DNA from: Ailurus styani
Taxonomy: Eukaryota; Chordata; Mammalia; Carnivora; Ailuridae
Assembly (NCBI GenBank): GCA_002007465.1
Contig: LNAC01000231.1
Location: 1,896,843 to 1,960,842, forward strand
Direction: 5' to 3'
Length of the DNA: 64,000 nt
The notes under the pieces were generated by a model. It worked only from the letters and a program-made list of their open reading frames with translations. It was not told the origin of the DNA and did no database searches. A program made the position numbers and the translations under genes. This document shows, piece by piece, positions 12,721 through 24,858 of this stretch. Each line of letters begins with the position of its first letter. The stretch's first letter is position 1.

Positions 12721-13084
12721 TTGTAATATACCTTATATTTACTTTGGGTCTCTGGAAATTACACATCTTTTTTTAATTTCAGGTACAATTTATAAAGTAT
12801 TATAACTTTGTGACAGATAATAGGAAAATACTTAAGATGACCAAGCACAACACACTCACAGTAAATCATGAGAAAAAGCCATAATCAAAACTATAAAATT
12901 TAAGACTTTACAATAACTGCTACATGGGCATAGAACTTACAGTTCTTAAACCTGGTGTTTGTACCCAGAAATGTATAGACTGACCAACTGACAACTGAAT
13001 CGTGCTTATTCATGTCCCTCTTAGCACTGAGGATTGCTTTGTAATAATCATATAGTTTGTAGTAATATATTCCTGGAATTTTCA

Positions 13085-14105
13085 CTTTTTAATTTATCCA
13101 AACTTTTGTGGCCCTTTGGAGAAATGACTGATACCACATCTGGAGCAGGAAATACACAGATGGAGCCTAAAACATCTCCTAACACCAGAAACTAAGGAAG
13201 CTGTGAAAGGTTGCTAGGGTTGTGTCATAGTGACAGAGCTTGAAATTGCTTCCACTGGCCAAAATTAGGATATTTTGAGAAAAAATAAAAGGAAAGAAGG
13301 AAAGAATAATATAAAAAAAGAATAGGGGGGAAAAGAAAGGAAAGGAAGAACTATAATGGATTAAATTGTATGAAATATGTTAAAATTTTTAAGTTCATAA
13401 CAATACTTAAAAGTTGACATTGATAACCTTTGGGTGATATTAGGAAACCAACATATTACTCTGAAAACTTGTAAATATAGGGAACACATCAAACATTTAA
13501 CCTGCCTTTCCTGCGTTAGCTATAATTCAGGGTAACTAGCTAAAGATAGCTCTCTTTATAGGATCATGACAACCTAATGAATAAAGAAGAAATGATAGAA
13601 TTATAATATTTCCACTTTGCAAAACTCAGTGAAAGAATGGATCTAGTTGCTGGTCATTAATAACTATTAACATCACACGAAGGGAGGCCATTGAGCAGAT
13701 GTACACGGCACCTATGAAATATTCTTGCCAAAAAATTCAAGCCCAAATCTGATCCAGCTGCTATAGCTAACCACCAGTTTATAGGAATTCTGGGCTCTGA
13801 GAGATGTATACATAATATAAGCAGATATGAGCAGAAAAATCTAGAACATAGGAAACTCTATAGAGTAAATGATCTAGTTTCTTTAATTACTAAGGTTCGA
13901 TACGAAAGAAAGGACTTATATATTAAAATGGACTTGAACGATGTATTAGCCAAATGGAATGTGTAGACATTATTTAGATCCAGATTTGAACACATCAACT
14001 AATAATTAATTAAAACTAGGTTCATGAGGGTTTGTTATATTTTTCTCTGTACTTTTCCATATGCTTAACATTTCCATGACAAATATAAAAATGAAATGTA
14101 ATTTT
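13085..14105 (+). mobile_element. Ancient L1 (L1M) 3' region
   Basis: About 1 kb of an old L1 3' end in sense orientation, recognised as one continuous series. The series includes cttttgtggccctttggaga, gttgtgtcatagtgacag, a purine-rich block near 13290-13350, gataacctttgggtgatatt, ggatctagttgctggtcatt and attcttgccaaaaaattcaa. It continues through atataagcagatatgagc and aacataggaaactctat to a ttctctgtacttttccatatg end. The segment before the 3' end looks internally deleted. No coding capacity. Confidence 0.75.
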
Positions 14106-14129
14106 GTGCATCTAATTGCATTTACCTCT

Positions 14130-14700
14130 TGTACCACTACCCAAGTAACAAATTTTGAGGACTTATATTAGCTGGAATTGGGTTATCATTTTCATTATTT
14201 TTGAAATTATTTCTAGTTTCATGTTCATTTGCTCTTTGATGAAGTAATTCCTTAGGTGAATCATTTATTTTTTCAAATCTCCAGTTGGTTTTAATTGTTT
14301 GTATTTCATTGTGAAAGAAAATGACTTATGCCTATTCAGAATCTATTAAATCTTTATTCATTAACCAAGTAAATTATTTTTTTTGCATGGATATGTGGAT
14401 TCTTCTCTTTTAAAAAGTGGTATTTTATCATTATTCAGTCTTCTTTGTCATTATAAAGGTCATCTGTATCATTTTTGGTTATAGTGATCTTTTAGAAATG
14501 CTAATTATCATTATCAATAAAAATGAATTTTGATTACTTTCTCCTTTTTTCACTAATTTTTTACTATTGATATTCTGATACTATAATCTCCATTACATAA
14601 ATATTCATGATTTAACAATCATTTATGAATTAAATAGTCTTTTTGTCACTATATAAGTTATTATTAATATATGGATTATTAACAAATGCCTGTAAGAGAT
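14130..14700 (-). mobile_element. Probable ancient L1 ORF2 fragment, antisense
   Basis: Plus-strand text such as ttatttctagtttcatgttcatttgct, tcagtcttctttgtcattataaagg and the tactataatctccatta block resembles reverse-complemented L1 ORF2 in order. It is badly decayed, so the call is tentative. It lies just past the end of the sense L1 3' region and is a separate insertion. Confidence 0.45.
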
Positions 14701-16439
14701 GTGACATGCAAATGAGATCACTAAATTATACATAATTATGACCTATATGTTAAGTCTTTGCCAATAACCCTGATTCAGCTTTCTCTTTCCTTATGGAATT
14801 TTTCATCATTGTCATAGCCTGCTCTGGTCATAAATCAATTCTTAGCTAAAGAATATATGCCTCTGAATCCCTAATCTTCCATCATCATTATTGATGGTAT
14901 TTATGGACTTTCACTTTTTTCTTGGGACCATGGAGAGTGAAGCTTATTTTGATAAATGGAGGCCCTAACTACACCTTTATACTAGTTGTCATAATCCCTT
15001 TTTTAGCTATTTTAATATTTCAGAGGAAAAGGGCCATTTTTTCGTGGGAATATTGAATGAATAAATTTCCATCAAATGAAATGATTAACAAGGCCTTGCT
15101 GAATTTTATATTTTTCATTTAGCAGGCATTGTATCTAAAACGTCATTGTCTGACAGACCAGCAAAGTAGTAATGCCTTTATCTTAAATTCTTTCTAAGCC
15201 TACTGATTCTTAAAGGGGGAGAGCATATTTACTTATATTCACTGTAACCTGAAAGATGGATTTCAATCTATAGACCTGTGGTAAAAAAATGTCATGCTAA
15301 TTGTAGTTTAAATTGTCCAATCACCTTCTGGTAGTACCTTTTTATACCCAAGTAATTTAAATCAAATTCTAGAAAGAACATTTTCTTTCTTCTGATAGCA
15401 AATACCTAATATGCTCTAATAATAGGAAAACCCACAAGCTAGAGAAAGATGAACATGATTAAATGGATTTACTTATTTTTCTTATACTATATATTAATAG
15501 CTTTCTCAGCTGTGTCCCAGGGGCTGCCACACATTGTTCTATATATCTTACTGAGAAAATTGTCTCTTTTAATCACACAGTGTTCACCCTCCTGCCATTT
15601 TTCCCCTTTGCCTGTTTCTCTCATGTCTCTGATCTTTTGATTGTGATTTCACACATAATACATACCAGTTATGTATTTTTTTCTTGTTAATCAACTTGTG
15701 TTAATCAACTTATATTAGAGTGTTGGAAGGCTTTTGACAGATTCTAGTTGAGTTGGATTGTTTAATTTTACAAAAGAGCAACTGGTATATTGGTATCGTG
15801 GGGTCCGTTCTCATACCTGCCCCAAGTGGGTCACACTTGCTTCCCTTGGTTGAAGCAATGCATATTGAGAATTCTGTCACCTTTCTCTCTTCCTGAGTTG
15901 CTCCCACTTTGTGAGTCACAACATAGAAAGGCTACTCTCTATCATTCTGCCAATTCTCTCGGCAGACTTGTCCATTTCCGATCACCATTTTGCCATCAAG
16001 GTCATGCTTTTTCCTTTTTCCTTTTTACTCTACTACCATTAGGTCACCATTAGAGTCACCATTAGGTGACTAAACTGTCAGCCAAACAGACATCTCATTT
16101 CTTAGAGTATCTGTTTTTAAATGCATCCATCTGCATCCCTAGACCCTTTAATGTCTCAACTTATTGCCTCAAGCTCTTTCTCTACACTACTCAGATTCCA
16201 GTTTTTACTAGTTTCATTATAAACCCCAACTCTCTGGTTTCTCTCAGCTTGCCCCCCTCCCCTGCATCAGATTCTATCACTTGACTATTTTCTACTGTAC
16301 TCTCTGGCTAGCTTGCCAGGCCTCATCCTTCAACAAGCTGCAGGATCCCCCCTTCCTGATACCGTGTGACAGGAAGTCCCTTCACTGTAGGGACTGGCTT
16401 TAGTACAAGGCCAGTTTACCATCAGACTTTCATTCATCT
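14701..16439. other. Single-copy sequence, becoming CT-rich
   Basis: No supported gene. Overlapping frames of 63-87 codons at 15449-16284 are chance readings through CT-rich DNA; none has a recognisable domain. The CT-rich part from about 15800 may be a decayed upstream piece of the L2 that follows. Confidence 0.4.
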
Positions 16440-17060
16440 GTATTTGATTTCTTTTAAACACCCACCCTCTCTCTTAACTCTTAGTTGAAAATCTCACCTT
16501 TGATTCTGATGGGAAAAATCAAAGCCATCTGCTCTCAACTCTGATTCTTCTTTCTTCCCTCTCTTCAATAAAACATTTTTCAGAATTTACTTCCTCTTCC
16601 GTTCCTCCTGACCCTGTGGCAAGTGCATCCTCTGTGCTTTCCAAGGGTAATAAGCCCTCCCGGAGTCCACTTAATCTTAGCTGCTTATATCTTTCCAGAG
16701 ACCTTTTCCTGCAAATAATTTGGCTTAGCTAGTTTTCTCCACCCATTATACCACTTCTTCTAAATAGCCTACAAATATTCATATTCTTAAATCTCTTTAT
16801 CAAAGAAAAAAAAACCCTTTCATTTTGACCCCAGTTTTTCCTCATGGTGCTGTGTCCTCCCTTTCTTTCTTCACTAATAGAAGTCTCAAAAGATTTCCCT
16901 TTTTATACTATACTTTTTGTCTCTATAGCTTTTACTCGCTCATTCATCATCTATTATTCTGATTCTTTGACCACTCCATTAAAACCTCTTTCAGAAGTTT
17001 GTAATAACCTTCTCATAGGCAACCTTAAGTCATTCCTCTTAGATACACCCTCCCTAGAGC
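16440..17060 (+). mobile_element. L2 LINE ORF2 fragment
   Basis: CT-rich sequence resembling the sense strand of L2 in order: an A-run followed by ccc...ttgaccccag, a ttctttcttcac block, a tcattcatcatctattattctgattc stretch and gaccactccattaaaacctc. The corresponding L2 text encodes part of the reverse transcriptase. The frame is broken many times; a 80-codon remnant lies at 16844-17086. Confidence 0.55.
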
Positions 17061-17119
17061 AGAAGTTTTTGTGTAAAATACAATAAGCATAGATTTATAG
17101 AATATGCATGTCACTTGCC

Positions 17120-17140
17120 ACGTGTGTGTGTGTGTGTGTA
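17120..17140. repeat. Short (TG)n tract
   Basis: About nine TG units beginning at cacgtgtgtg. Too short to be a strong marker. Confidence 0.85.
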
Positions 17141-17778
17141 TTTTTGAAGATTTGATCTAGGATTTCATCTGCGAAGAACTTATTGTCTTTCCTACCACCT
17201 GATGGGGATCACCTCATTAGATTTTTGTTGATCTCTGTCTGGGTTCTTTTATTATTTGTATTTCCTTCATGTATCTAATAGGGCAAAATAATGTGTTAAA
17301 GAGACGCCTAAAGCTATAGATTAGAATGAAAGACTATCTTTCTTTAAGAATACCTTAATTAGTTTTCTCTGTACCCTTCCCTCCTTTGCTTAATTATTTT
17401 TTATAGGGCTATATAAATCTATTAAATGTTGTAGTAAAGGAAGCATATAGGACTTTCTTGAGTTGTGACTGTTCAGAATACCTGACAAATGGACCAGAGT
17501 AAAGCTGAAATCTATAAAATTGGGAAAAGTATCTTTCTCTCTATTTTGGCTTTCCAAAATTCTGTCTATCTGTTAACTTTCAGTTCAGCTTTCAAGAGAT
17601 CTGGAAATTCAAGTCACTTTAACAAACATTTATTGAATTCCTAAATGACAGAGTTCACATTTCTGGAATCTCAATCAAAATTACTTTTTTACCTTGCATT
17701 CCTTTAGTATTTTATTTTGCTCCAACCAAAGCGCTATTACATGATATTCCACATTTGAATTATTGACTAATTATAATT
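17141..17778. other. Single-copy sequence
   Basis: No supported feature. The phrase caaacatttattgaattcct near 17623 resembles a common L2/MIR start, but the similarity ends after about 20 bases. Confidence 0.4.
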
Positions 17779-17995
17779 AATAGCTGACATTTAAACACAT
17801 ACTTCTCTTCCCCAAATATTGTGCTAATCACCTGACATACCTTACGTCTAATCCCTCAATACAAACCTGAAAGTCAATGTTGTTGTCTTTCCAGAGTGAT
17901 TCAGAGTAAACACAGGAAGTTTAATTAATTCTCCAAGATCACCTAGACCCAATCACGGTGTGACCTTGAATTTGTCTGTTTTCATGCTTAGCACT
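17779..17995 (+). mobile_element. MIR element
   Basis: Sense MIR. In order: taatagctgacatttaaac, ttgtgctaatcacctgacat, taatccctcaatacaaacc, a degraded core, ttctccaagatcacctag and a decayed end before gcttagcacttcc. Divergence is high but the order is right over about 200 bp. Confidence 0.65.
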
Positions 17996-18139
17996 TCCCT
18001 CCTCCCATATTTATATATTTATAAACTTGTGACTTCTTAATAAAAATGTGAGATCAAGGAAGGAAGGGATAGATAAACAGCTGTTTATGTAATGTGATGA
18101 CAGGGCACATTTGGAGAGCATTGATAGCAGTCAACTCTT

Positions 18140-18300
18140 TGAAAACTGCAGGAAAGAGGGAAGGCTGAACAGAAGGAGTGGCATTTGGGATGCCTCTGGA
18201 AAGATGAGCAAGGCAGGCAAGAGAGGGAAGGGGTGACACATTCCCACGAGAAAGAATGGTGTGTGCGAAGTACAAACTCTTCAGAGTCCAGTGAACCTAG
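18140..18300 (-). mobile_element. Probable L2 fragment, antisense
   Basis: ggcatttgggatgcctctgg, gatgagcaaggcaggcaaga and the gaatggtgtgtgcgaagtac stretch resemble reverse-complemented L2 3' sequence (gacatttgagc..., then fragments like gcatgtgcaaagg). A 73-codon minus frame here is a chance reading. Confidence 0.45.
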
Positions 18301-19009
18301 AATATAGGACAGATACCAGTTTGGTGGTTTTGGTTATTTGCTTCACAAAGGATGGAAGAGTTACGTAGCTCCTCTCTCACATCTAGTTGTTTTGTTTTTT
18401 CAAACACTCAATTTATTTGGCCTATTGCCTTGTTTTTATTTGTGAAATAAATCAGAAATGATTTTATATAATATTAAAAAGCTTAAAAAAGCAGCACTCA
18501 GCCCCGTGTAGTAATTATAGATCTGTTACCTCACCCCAACGCCTGGGGGTTTTACTTGTTCGCTTGCTACTCTATTGATTGTAGCAAGAAACCACAGCCA
18601 AATCCACTGACCTTCTTGGCATCCTCTGTAACCCAAATTGGTACTAATGAATGTCTTAAGACTACATCCTGCTTCTAGCCCTGGAGCAAGCATTCTGTTT
18701 CTTTCACCCACAGGAATGATAGGAATCACGTAGGGTTACTGAGGAAGATCTCAGAATTCTTATGAAATCCTGACATGTGATAATGCTCAGAATACCATTC
18801 CACGTCATCACTGCCTACGAGTAGCTGAAGGTGATCTCAGTTTTTAAAGACATTTCAGCAATGATTATTTCCTCTCTTGCCTATCATTTATTTGCATACA
18901 AATCCAAAGCTGATTTACTTGGAGCAGAAATGTGGAGGGAGGGAGGGGGAAGTGATGAGAGTAATGGGCTTTAATGTCTCAATATAGAAAATTATATTAG
19001 GAGCATTAT
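18301..19009. other. Single-copy sequence
   Basis: No supported gene or repeat. A minus frame of 67 codons at 18526-18729 shows no known domain. Confidence 0.45.
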
Positions 19010-19262
19010 ATAAAGCTTCCATTTATTGAGACTTTGCCCCCATTTATGGAGACTTTATCTTTATCAAGTGCTGGGTTCTTTACCAAGTACTTTGCACACC
19101 TTATCTAGTTTAATTCTCACAACTGTCCTGTGATATATGTATTATTAACCTCATTTAAAATAAATGAAGATATAACCTTCAATGAGATTAGATAAGTATC
19201 ACCCAGTGAGTACTAGATTGAGATTGGACCCTATACTCATCAGATTCTAAACTGTCCACTGC
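19010..19262 (+). mobile_element. MIR element
   Basis: Clear sense MIR. It shows ccatttattgagac, tcaagtgctgggttctttacc, aagtactttgcacaccttat, agtttaattctcacaactgtcctgtgatatatgtattattaacctcattt in outline, then gattagataagtatcaccca and a degraded 3' part (gattctaaactgtccactgc). A small duplication of the first block (tttattgagactttgccccc / tttatggagactttatc) is visible. Confidence 0.8.
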
Positions 19263-19289
19263 ATCGGGGCAACACTACATTGCTACTGC

Positions 19290-19372
19290 AACATAATATC
19301 TATTTATCTAGATATTATATAGATAATATATAGATATTATCTAGATGTTATAGATAATATCTATGTTATCTG
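19290..19372. repeat. AT-rich imperfect palindrome
   Basis: The left arm aatatctatttatctagata and the right arm tatctagatgttatagataat are near reverse complements around a centre near tatagataatatata. On one strand it could fold into a long imperfect hairpin or cruciform. It also reads as a diverged ATCT/AGAT repeat, which is the simplest origin. Confidence 0.7.
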
Positions 19373-21904
19373 TATTTTGAATATATCTATTCAAAAATTA
19401 AAATACTGTTCCTTAGAAAAATCTAGAACACTGTTGTAGCACATTTCATATTTAATATGTTTATTTTAATGCAATTGCTATTATTCTCATCAATGTTATT
19501 ATTTCATTAGCTATCTGTTGTTGGAAAGATTTTAAATGATACTCAGTGACTGCCTATGCCATGGTATCAAGCAGGCTGATTCAGTTCATGGTTTCCTTTG
19601 TTAAAATGCATCAGTCATTTATGTACGATATGGTAGATGAATTCCCCTTGAAATCATGGAAACATGTCATTAAATTCTGTCATTTTTCCCAAACTTTGGC
19701 TTTTTTCTTTTTCTGGAAAGACATTATATAATCTTAGAGTAAACCAGATCTCATCCCCCAAAGTTAATTAACATGCAAATAAATTTCCAACAGGCTTGTG
19801 ATTGTTCTCACTAAGTAAATCAGCGTAGCCAGAAACATTTTTAAGCAGAACTTTAGAACATTTTCTTCATAATATTAAAATGCTTTGGAAAAATTACAAA
19901 GATAAAAAATGGAAGGCTGATACATTCTTGTTGCACGATTTGCCAGTTCTTCGTTTCTGTTCTCATTGGTACATTGAAGAAATGCTAATAATATATCAGT
20001 AACCTATTAAAAATATCATGTCTCCTCAAGAAATGCGTAATCAGCGCTAATGGTCAGCATTCACCATTTGAGTTGGAATGGATTATAGAGGAACATTTAT
20101 ATATGCTCCCTACAAAGGGAGGATTACCTTCTAAAGTTACCCAACACAAGAATCACTGGTACCTGCCGTATCACTGCTGGAGTAGAAATTCTTTAAGAGA
20201 AGAACTTTTTTGTTATTATTACTTACTCTGTTTCCATGCTGGCTTGCATATTGGCCTTTTACATAATATACTCTAGTGAAATTTTTGAATGCATATTTTT
20301 AAATTCCAATAATCTGGATTTACTACCTCACAAAACAATCCTGTTTATTTTCAGACAGCATCTACCTACTTAAGGAAAATGTATTCTTGTTCATTCTTCT
20401 AGCACCAGATAACAAAACTCTAGATCTTCCATGATTGCCTTGCAGGTGTTCATCATTCAAACAAGTTCATCGGTATTCTTAAAATATGATTCAGAGAACT
20501 GAACTCTTCTTGCAGTGGTTCAACCGATGCTGGATGTAATGGGTTTTTCTCCTCCCTTTTTCTTATCACTAAGATTACATTGTAATTGTTGGCAGCCATT
20601 TTTTGGCTCAGTTTACCGGTCAATTTAATTCCTGCATCTCTTTTGTTATTTCTCTCCATCATGTCATTATATAAATTGTCTTTTTAAATTTCTCTGCAAC
20701 AAAGAAGATTCCATACATTTTAAGAGCCCTGAGATGTGAAGAAATTGAGCAGGAAGAAAAATCTTTGCTTTAGTGGATGGAAGGAGGAGAGGTGACTATA
20801 AACTATAAATACTAGTGATTTTTGGTCTATTAAATAATTTCCTATGCAGAACACTTTGTCACTTTTCAGTGACATCTATTTTTTATCTTATGTTGTTTTC
20901 ACATGAACTTTTGTTGAGCCAGGCCTCTACACATTTATTTGTATGAGAGAATTTTAAAAACACAACAGCAGTACTCTGTTCAGCCCTCAATGAAGAGCCA
21001 GTGAAGATTTTTCTGTATGAGTGTTGAAAACTATTGACATTTACATAGGACATCCACTCTATTTTCAAAGCCTGGTGTTTATTCCTAATGATACTATGTT
21101 TTCATCAATTGTATAGTCTTCATGAATTGCAAAATTCATAGATATTTAGGTAAAGCTTCTCTGCTAGAAGAGTGGCATTAATGAACTTGTTTGAATGATG
21201 GATGTCTGAAAGACAATCCTGGAAAAAAAATTAGGGTTTTGCTTTTTATTGCCAGAAGGATGGTTTCTTGTCATTTTAAATACAGGAACTAAAAAAAAAT
21301 CTAGCTACTTAGCTGTAAGCAGATTATTACTTTACTAGAATGTTTAAACATTTCTAAGTATTATTTTTATTCCTAAATGTTTCCTGTATCTGTTCGCACG
21401 AACCATGTATAAATTTCATGTTCTATACCACATACATTATTATATTTGGCAAGTAACAATATATTTACTACTTCAGCAAATAGTTAAAAATGGAAGTAAT
21501 GAACTTTTTGTACAAAGCAATACCTCAGAAGATAACAGGAGAGCGAAATGAAGTAGACGAATGAACTAATTAGATTGGAAGAGGAAAAATGTTCCCATTT
21601 TAGTTCTCTAGTGCCTGTTTTTTCAAGCTATTCATTTCTATTAAAACATGTTTCTAATTGAAACAATTATATGATGCTTATAGATTATTTCAAATGAGAT
21701 ATAAAATTATTGAGTACTACACACTGCTCCACAGAATAATATTAAAGTATTAATTTTAATACCTTGTCATGGCCTCATATCATATTTGTATATTAAAATG
21801 TAGGAAAATATAGTTTTACCAAATTGGTGTATATATTAAAACAATATGGTAAAACACAGCAACAAAAACAGATTTCTGTAAAGCAATACATTGGGTTTTT
21901 AAAT
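19373..21904. other. Single-copy sequence, no repeats recognised
   Basis: About 2.5 kb without a recognised interspersed repeat. Frames of 61-69 codons have no family resemblance. The blocks at 19750-19850 (containing octamer-like atgcaaat) and 20430-20680 have a mixed, non-low-complexity composition unlike the neighbouring AT-rich DNA. They are possible conserved non-coding elements; only alignment can tell. Confidence 0.4.
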
Positions 21905-22085
21905 TTTTAAATTTTTAAATTGACGTATAATTTATATAGACTAAAGTTTGTCTTTTTCAGTGTATAGTCATAACTATACAAATCACTACCATAATCAACA
22001 TACAGAATATTTCTATCACCCTAAAAGGTACCTCTTGCCTTTTTGTAGTCAGACTTCAACCTCAGTAGCTTACTGTCTCCCATCT
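21905..22085 (-). mobile_element. Ancient L1 fragment, antisense
   Basis: Plus-strand blocks aattgacgtataatttatat, tttttcagtgtatagtcata, cactaccataatcaacatac and agaatatttctatcacccta follow the order of the well known antisense L1 passage (aattgaggtataatttacat... accatcaccacaatcaa ... ttttcatcacccca). Confidence 0.6.
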
Positions 22086-22099
22086 TGAAAAAAAATGAG

Positions 22100-22345
22100 T
22101 GATCCTCTAACTCCACATGCAGTGGAAGGGCCCTGATTTGCCTGGCCTAGATCAGGGACCACCCTTGCCCCAGCAACCATTTGTGGAGAGCCAGGATGCC
22201 ATACCTGACCCAGCTGTGGCTAAGGCTGGGTCTGTGAGGAGACCGAGCACCCATCCAATCAAACAGAGGGAAGAAGGAGAATTTCCCAGAGGATGGTTGC
22301 TGTTCCTGAAGGCACAGCCTGGAGTTCTGGGAACATAAAATAATG
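22100..22345. other. GC-richer island of unknown origin
   Basis: Clearly richer in G and C than its surroundings. Frames of 73 and 68 codons on opposite strands overlap here and neither shows a domain. The composition and the piece gaggatggttgctgttcctg resemble a mammalian medium-reiterated repeat, but I cannot name it. Confidence 0.3.
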
Positions 22346-22590
22346 AATGTCAATTATTATGCTAATTTGGGAAAAATTAACTTTCAGCAAGCTAGTTACA
22401 ATTATTTTTTTAATAGAGGTTTTTTTAATATGTTAACTGTAAAATATCTATGTTGTAAAGTAATAGAATATACATTATATCTAATGTAAAAAATTTTTTA
22501 CAATGCAAATATAATCTGAAAGAATTCATGTTTAATATTTATTAAAAAATAAGGGTACTCTTTTATTTTTAATTCCTCCATAAATAATAT

Positions 22591-22780
22591 TTTTTAAAGA
22601 TTTTATTTATTTATTTGACAGAGAGAGAGAGATCACAAGTAGGCAGAGACGCAGGCAGAGAGAGAGGGGGAAGCAGGCTCCCCGCCGAGCAGAGAGCCCA
22701 ACATGGGGCTAGATCCAAGGACCCTGGGATCATGACCTGAGCTGAAGGCAGAGGCTTAACCCACTGAGCCACCGGCACCC
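22591..22780 (-). mobile_element. Carnivore CAN-SINE
   Basis: Reverse-oriented young subtype. The target-site duplication ccataaataatat is exact at 22578-22590 and 22781-22793. The head is slightly damaged: gagccaccggcaccccc instead of gagccacccaggcgcccc. Confidence 0.93.
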
Positions 22781-22793
22781 CCATAAATAATAT

Positions 22794-23370
22794 GTTTATT
22801 CTTGCTTATTTACCTCAAGAATAAGAAATATGATTTTCCCTTTTAATTTGTTTTCTTATTATTCTGAATTTCATATCAACATATTTGTTGTCTAATGTAA
22901 TGAGTACACATTCAAATCAGCTTTGAACTAAAGTCAAATAGACTCAGGTCTCTTCATAAGTAAAAGAGTAGTAATCTTATGAATTGACTTCTACTTTTCT
23001 TATAAAACAGGGTATTTTAATTGTTCATACCTTCATTGCATTAGGTGCTTCTTGTATGAAAGCTCATTACCATTGATTTTCCCCCAAGCACCCTAATTTT
23101 GTAGACCCTTGTTCTTGTGTGGCTTTTGTGAAGTAGAATTTATTTTAAACAACATATTTAACAGCTAAAATTAGGCCCCTGCCACCATAGTACTGCCTTT
23201 CCTGAGAGAGGGAACTGATGTCTGCTTTTTTTCCGCCCTAATTTTAGGGCACATTGTCAAGAAGTCACAAATGAGTAGTTACAAAACCATAGAAACTTTT
23301 CGCCATGATCCATATACCTGTGATAATACCACATAGGTTATCTTTGGTTATATATTTGGTGAAATCCATG
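22794..23370. other. Single-copy sequence
   Basis: No recognisable gene or repeat; mixed composition between an AT-rich left part and a more balanced right part. Confidence 0.45.
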
Positions 23371-23731
23371 CATTCATTCAATACCATTGAAGACCTACTA
23401 TGTGCCAGGTAGAATTTAAATGCTGGGAACTCAGCACAAAGGTAGTCACTGACTTTATGGTATTGAACTCATCATCTTGGGGGAACAAACAATAAACAAT
23501 AAGTTATGTAAGAATGGCAAGTAAATTATAAAAGCTGGAGGAAAAATAATGCAAGGGGATGGGAAGTGATGGCAAGCTTTTATTTTGATAGGTAACGTAT
23601 GATGGTCAGGGAAGTCCTCTCTGGGGTGGTGTTATTATAGCGGAGATGGATGAGATTGCGAGCAAGACTGTGGCTCTCTGGGGAAAGACTATCCCAGCAA
23701 AGGAAACAACCAGAGCCGAGTCTGAAATAGG
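23371..23731 (-). mobile_element. L2 LINE 3' region, antisense
   Basis: Reverse-complement L2 in order: cattcattcaataccattgaagacctactatgtgccagg, a ctgggaactcagcacaaagg block, gggggaacaaacaataaacaataag, gatggtcagggaagtcctct and ctctggggaaagactatccc. A 66-codon frame here is a chance reading. Confidence 0.75.
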
Positions 23732-24012
23732 CAGCATTACCCAAAGTGTGAACACTGGCCTGGTGCCCATGGCAAACTATTTCTTACTGACATGCAACAA
23801 GATAAGAAAGAACTTGAGAGTAAGCTTTTATAGCAATTTGATGTAGTACTTTTATGTGTTAAATCTTGTATTTGATACATGGTACGTGCCTTACTTTTTA
23901 TCTCATTATTAATAATTTGTTTTTATTGTATGTTAAAAAATGTAGGTATACACTAGATTGGGGTACAGGAGCTGGTCCTGGTCCTTCAGCACACACAATT
24001 TGAGAAGCACTG
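23732..24012. mobile_element. Possible non-autonomous hAT element within L2
   Basis: The left end cagcattacccaaagtgtg and right end tttgagaagcactg resemble the MER5-like hAT terminal pair (cagtggttctcaaagtgtgg ... tttgagaaccactg). The sequence on the left is L2, and the sequence just right of it may be L2 too. Target duplication not preserved; interior not identified. Confidence 0.45.
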
Positions 24013-24586
24013 TGACAGAAAGAGAAGGGGCCAGTGGTGTGCGTTAGGAGAAGGAGGACTGCGGATCACTTAGCTGCTGGACGATGAAGAGGTTCTCTTC
24101 TGAGTGAAAAAGAGCTAAGAGTGGGAGTGAGGATAGGGAAAATACGAAGTGGTCCTCCAGGAGAGTGACTAGATCAAGAAATGGTAGAGGAGCCTGGTTG
24201 TGCTCACAACCCACCTCAGGTCTGTGGTCAAAAATCAAATGTGAAGCCAGTCATCATAGTTATGTGCATTTTTTTTTCCTTCAGCAACTTTCAGCTACTT
24301 CATTACAAGTGCCGAATAGTCTGAGAATAGGATTTATCTGGGAGTTGAGACTTCTCCAGGAAAGTATTAAGAGGAACAAAAGAGTTGAGAGCTTATGAAG
24401 AATGTGATTATAATAATGTTCTAAGAATCTAAGCCGGGTAAGGAGGGAAAAGAGGTCATAAGAGGATGATGGGCAATGAACAAGTGGTTGAGTCAGTGGA
24501 CTAGAAGTTCCAGGGATGTCAAAGAAATCCTGGAATCGGGGCATTGGAGACCAGGCCCCGAAAGGCGAGGAGAATGAGCCAATGAG
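24013..24586. other. Purine-rich sequence, unassigned
   Basis: Purine-rich plus strand, possibly a further decayed antisense L2 part. Overlapping frames of 64-87 codons on both strands lack domains. No gene supported. Confidence 0.35.
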
Positions 24587-24598
24587 AAGGGTGCTCAG

Positions 24599-24846
24599 GG
24601 GCGCCTGGGTGGTCAGTTGTCAACCATCTGCCTTCAGCTCAAGTCATGATCTCAGGGTCCTGGGATCGAGCCCCAGATCGGGCTCCCTGCTCAGCGGGAA
24701 GCCTGCCTCCCCCTCTCCCACTCCCCCTGCTTGTGTTCCCTCTCTTGGTGTGTCTCTCTCTGTCAGACAGATTTGTCTGACAGATATTTATTTTAAAAAT
24801 AAAGAAAATCGTAAAATCTTTAAAAAATAAATAAAATCTTTAAAAA
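24599..24846 (+). mobile_element. CAN-SINE, older caniform subtype with extended tail
   Basis: Head gcgcctgggtggtcagttgtc, middle ctctcccactccccctgcttgtgttccctctc in outline. This subtype is shared more widely among caniforms. The tail is unusual: gtcagacagatt followed by tgtctgacagatat, then two A-rich/aaaatcttt units. Flanks aagggtgctcag (24587-24598) and ataagatgctcaag (24847-24858) look like a diverged target-site duplication. Confidence 0.88.
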
Positions 24847-24858
24847 TAAGATGCTCAA

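Noticed and set aside
24516..24830. 104-codon plus frame ending in a Ser/Pro-rich part
   Set aside because: Most of it is the forward reading of a CAN-SINE; the same peptide type appears in every forward SINE.
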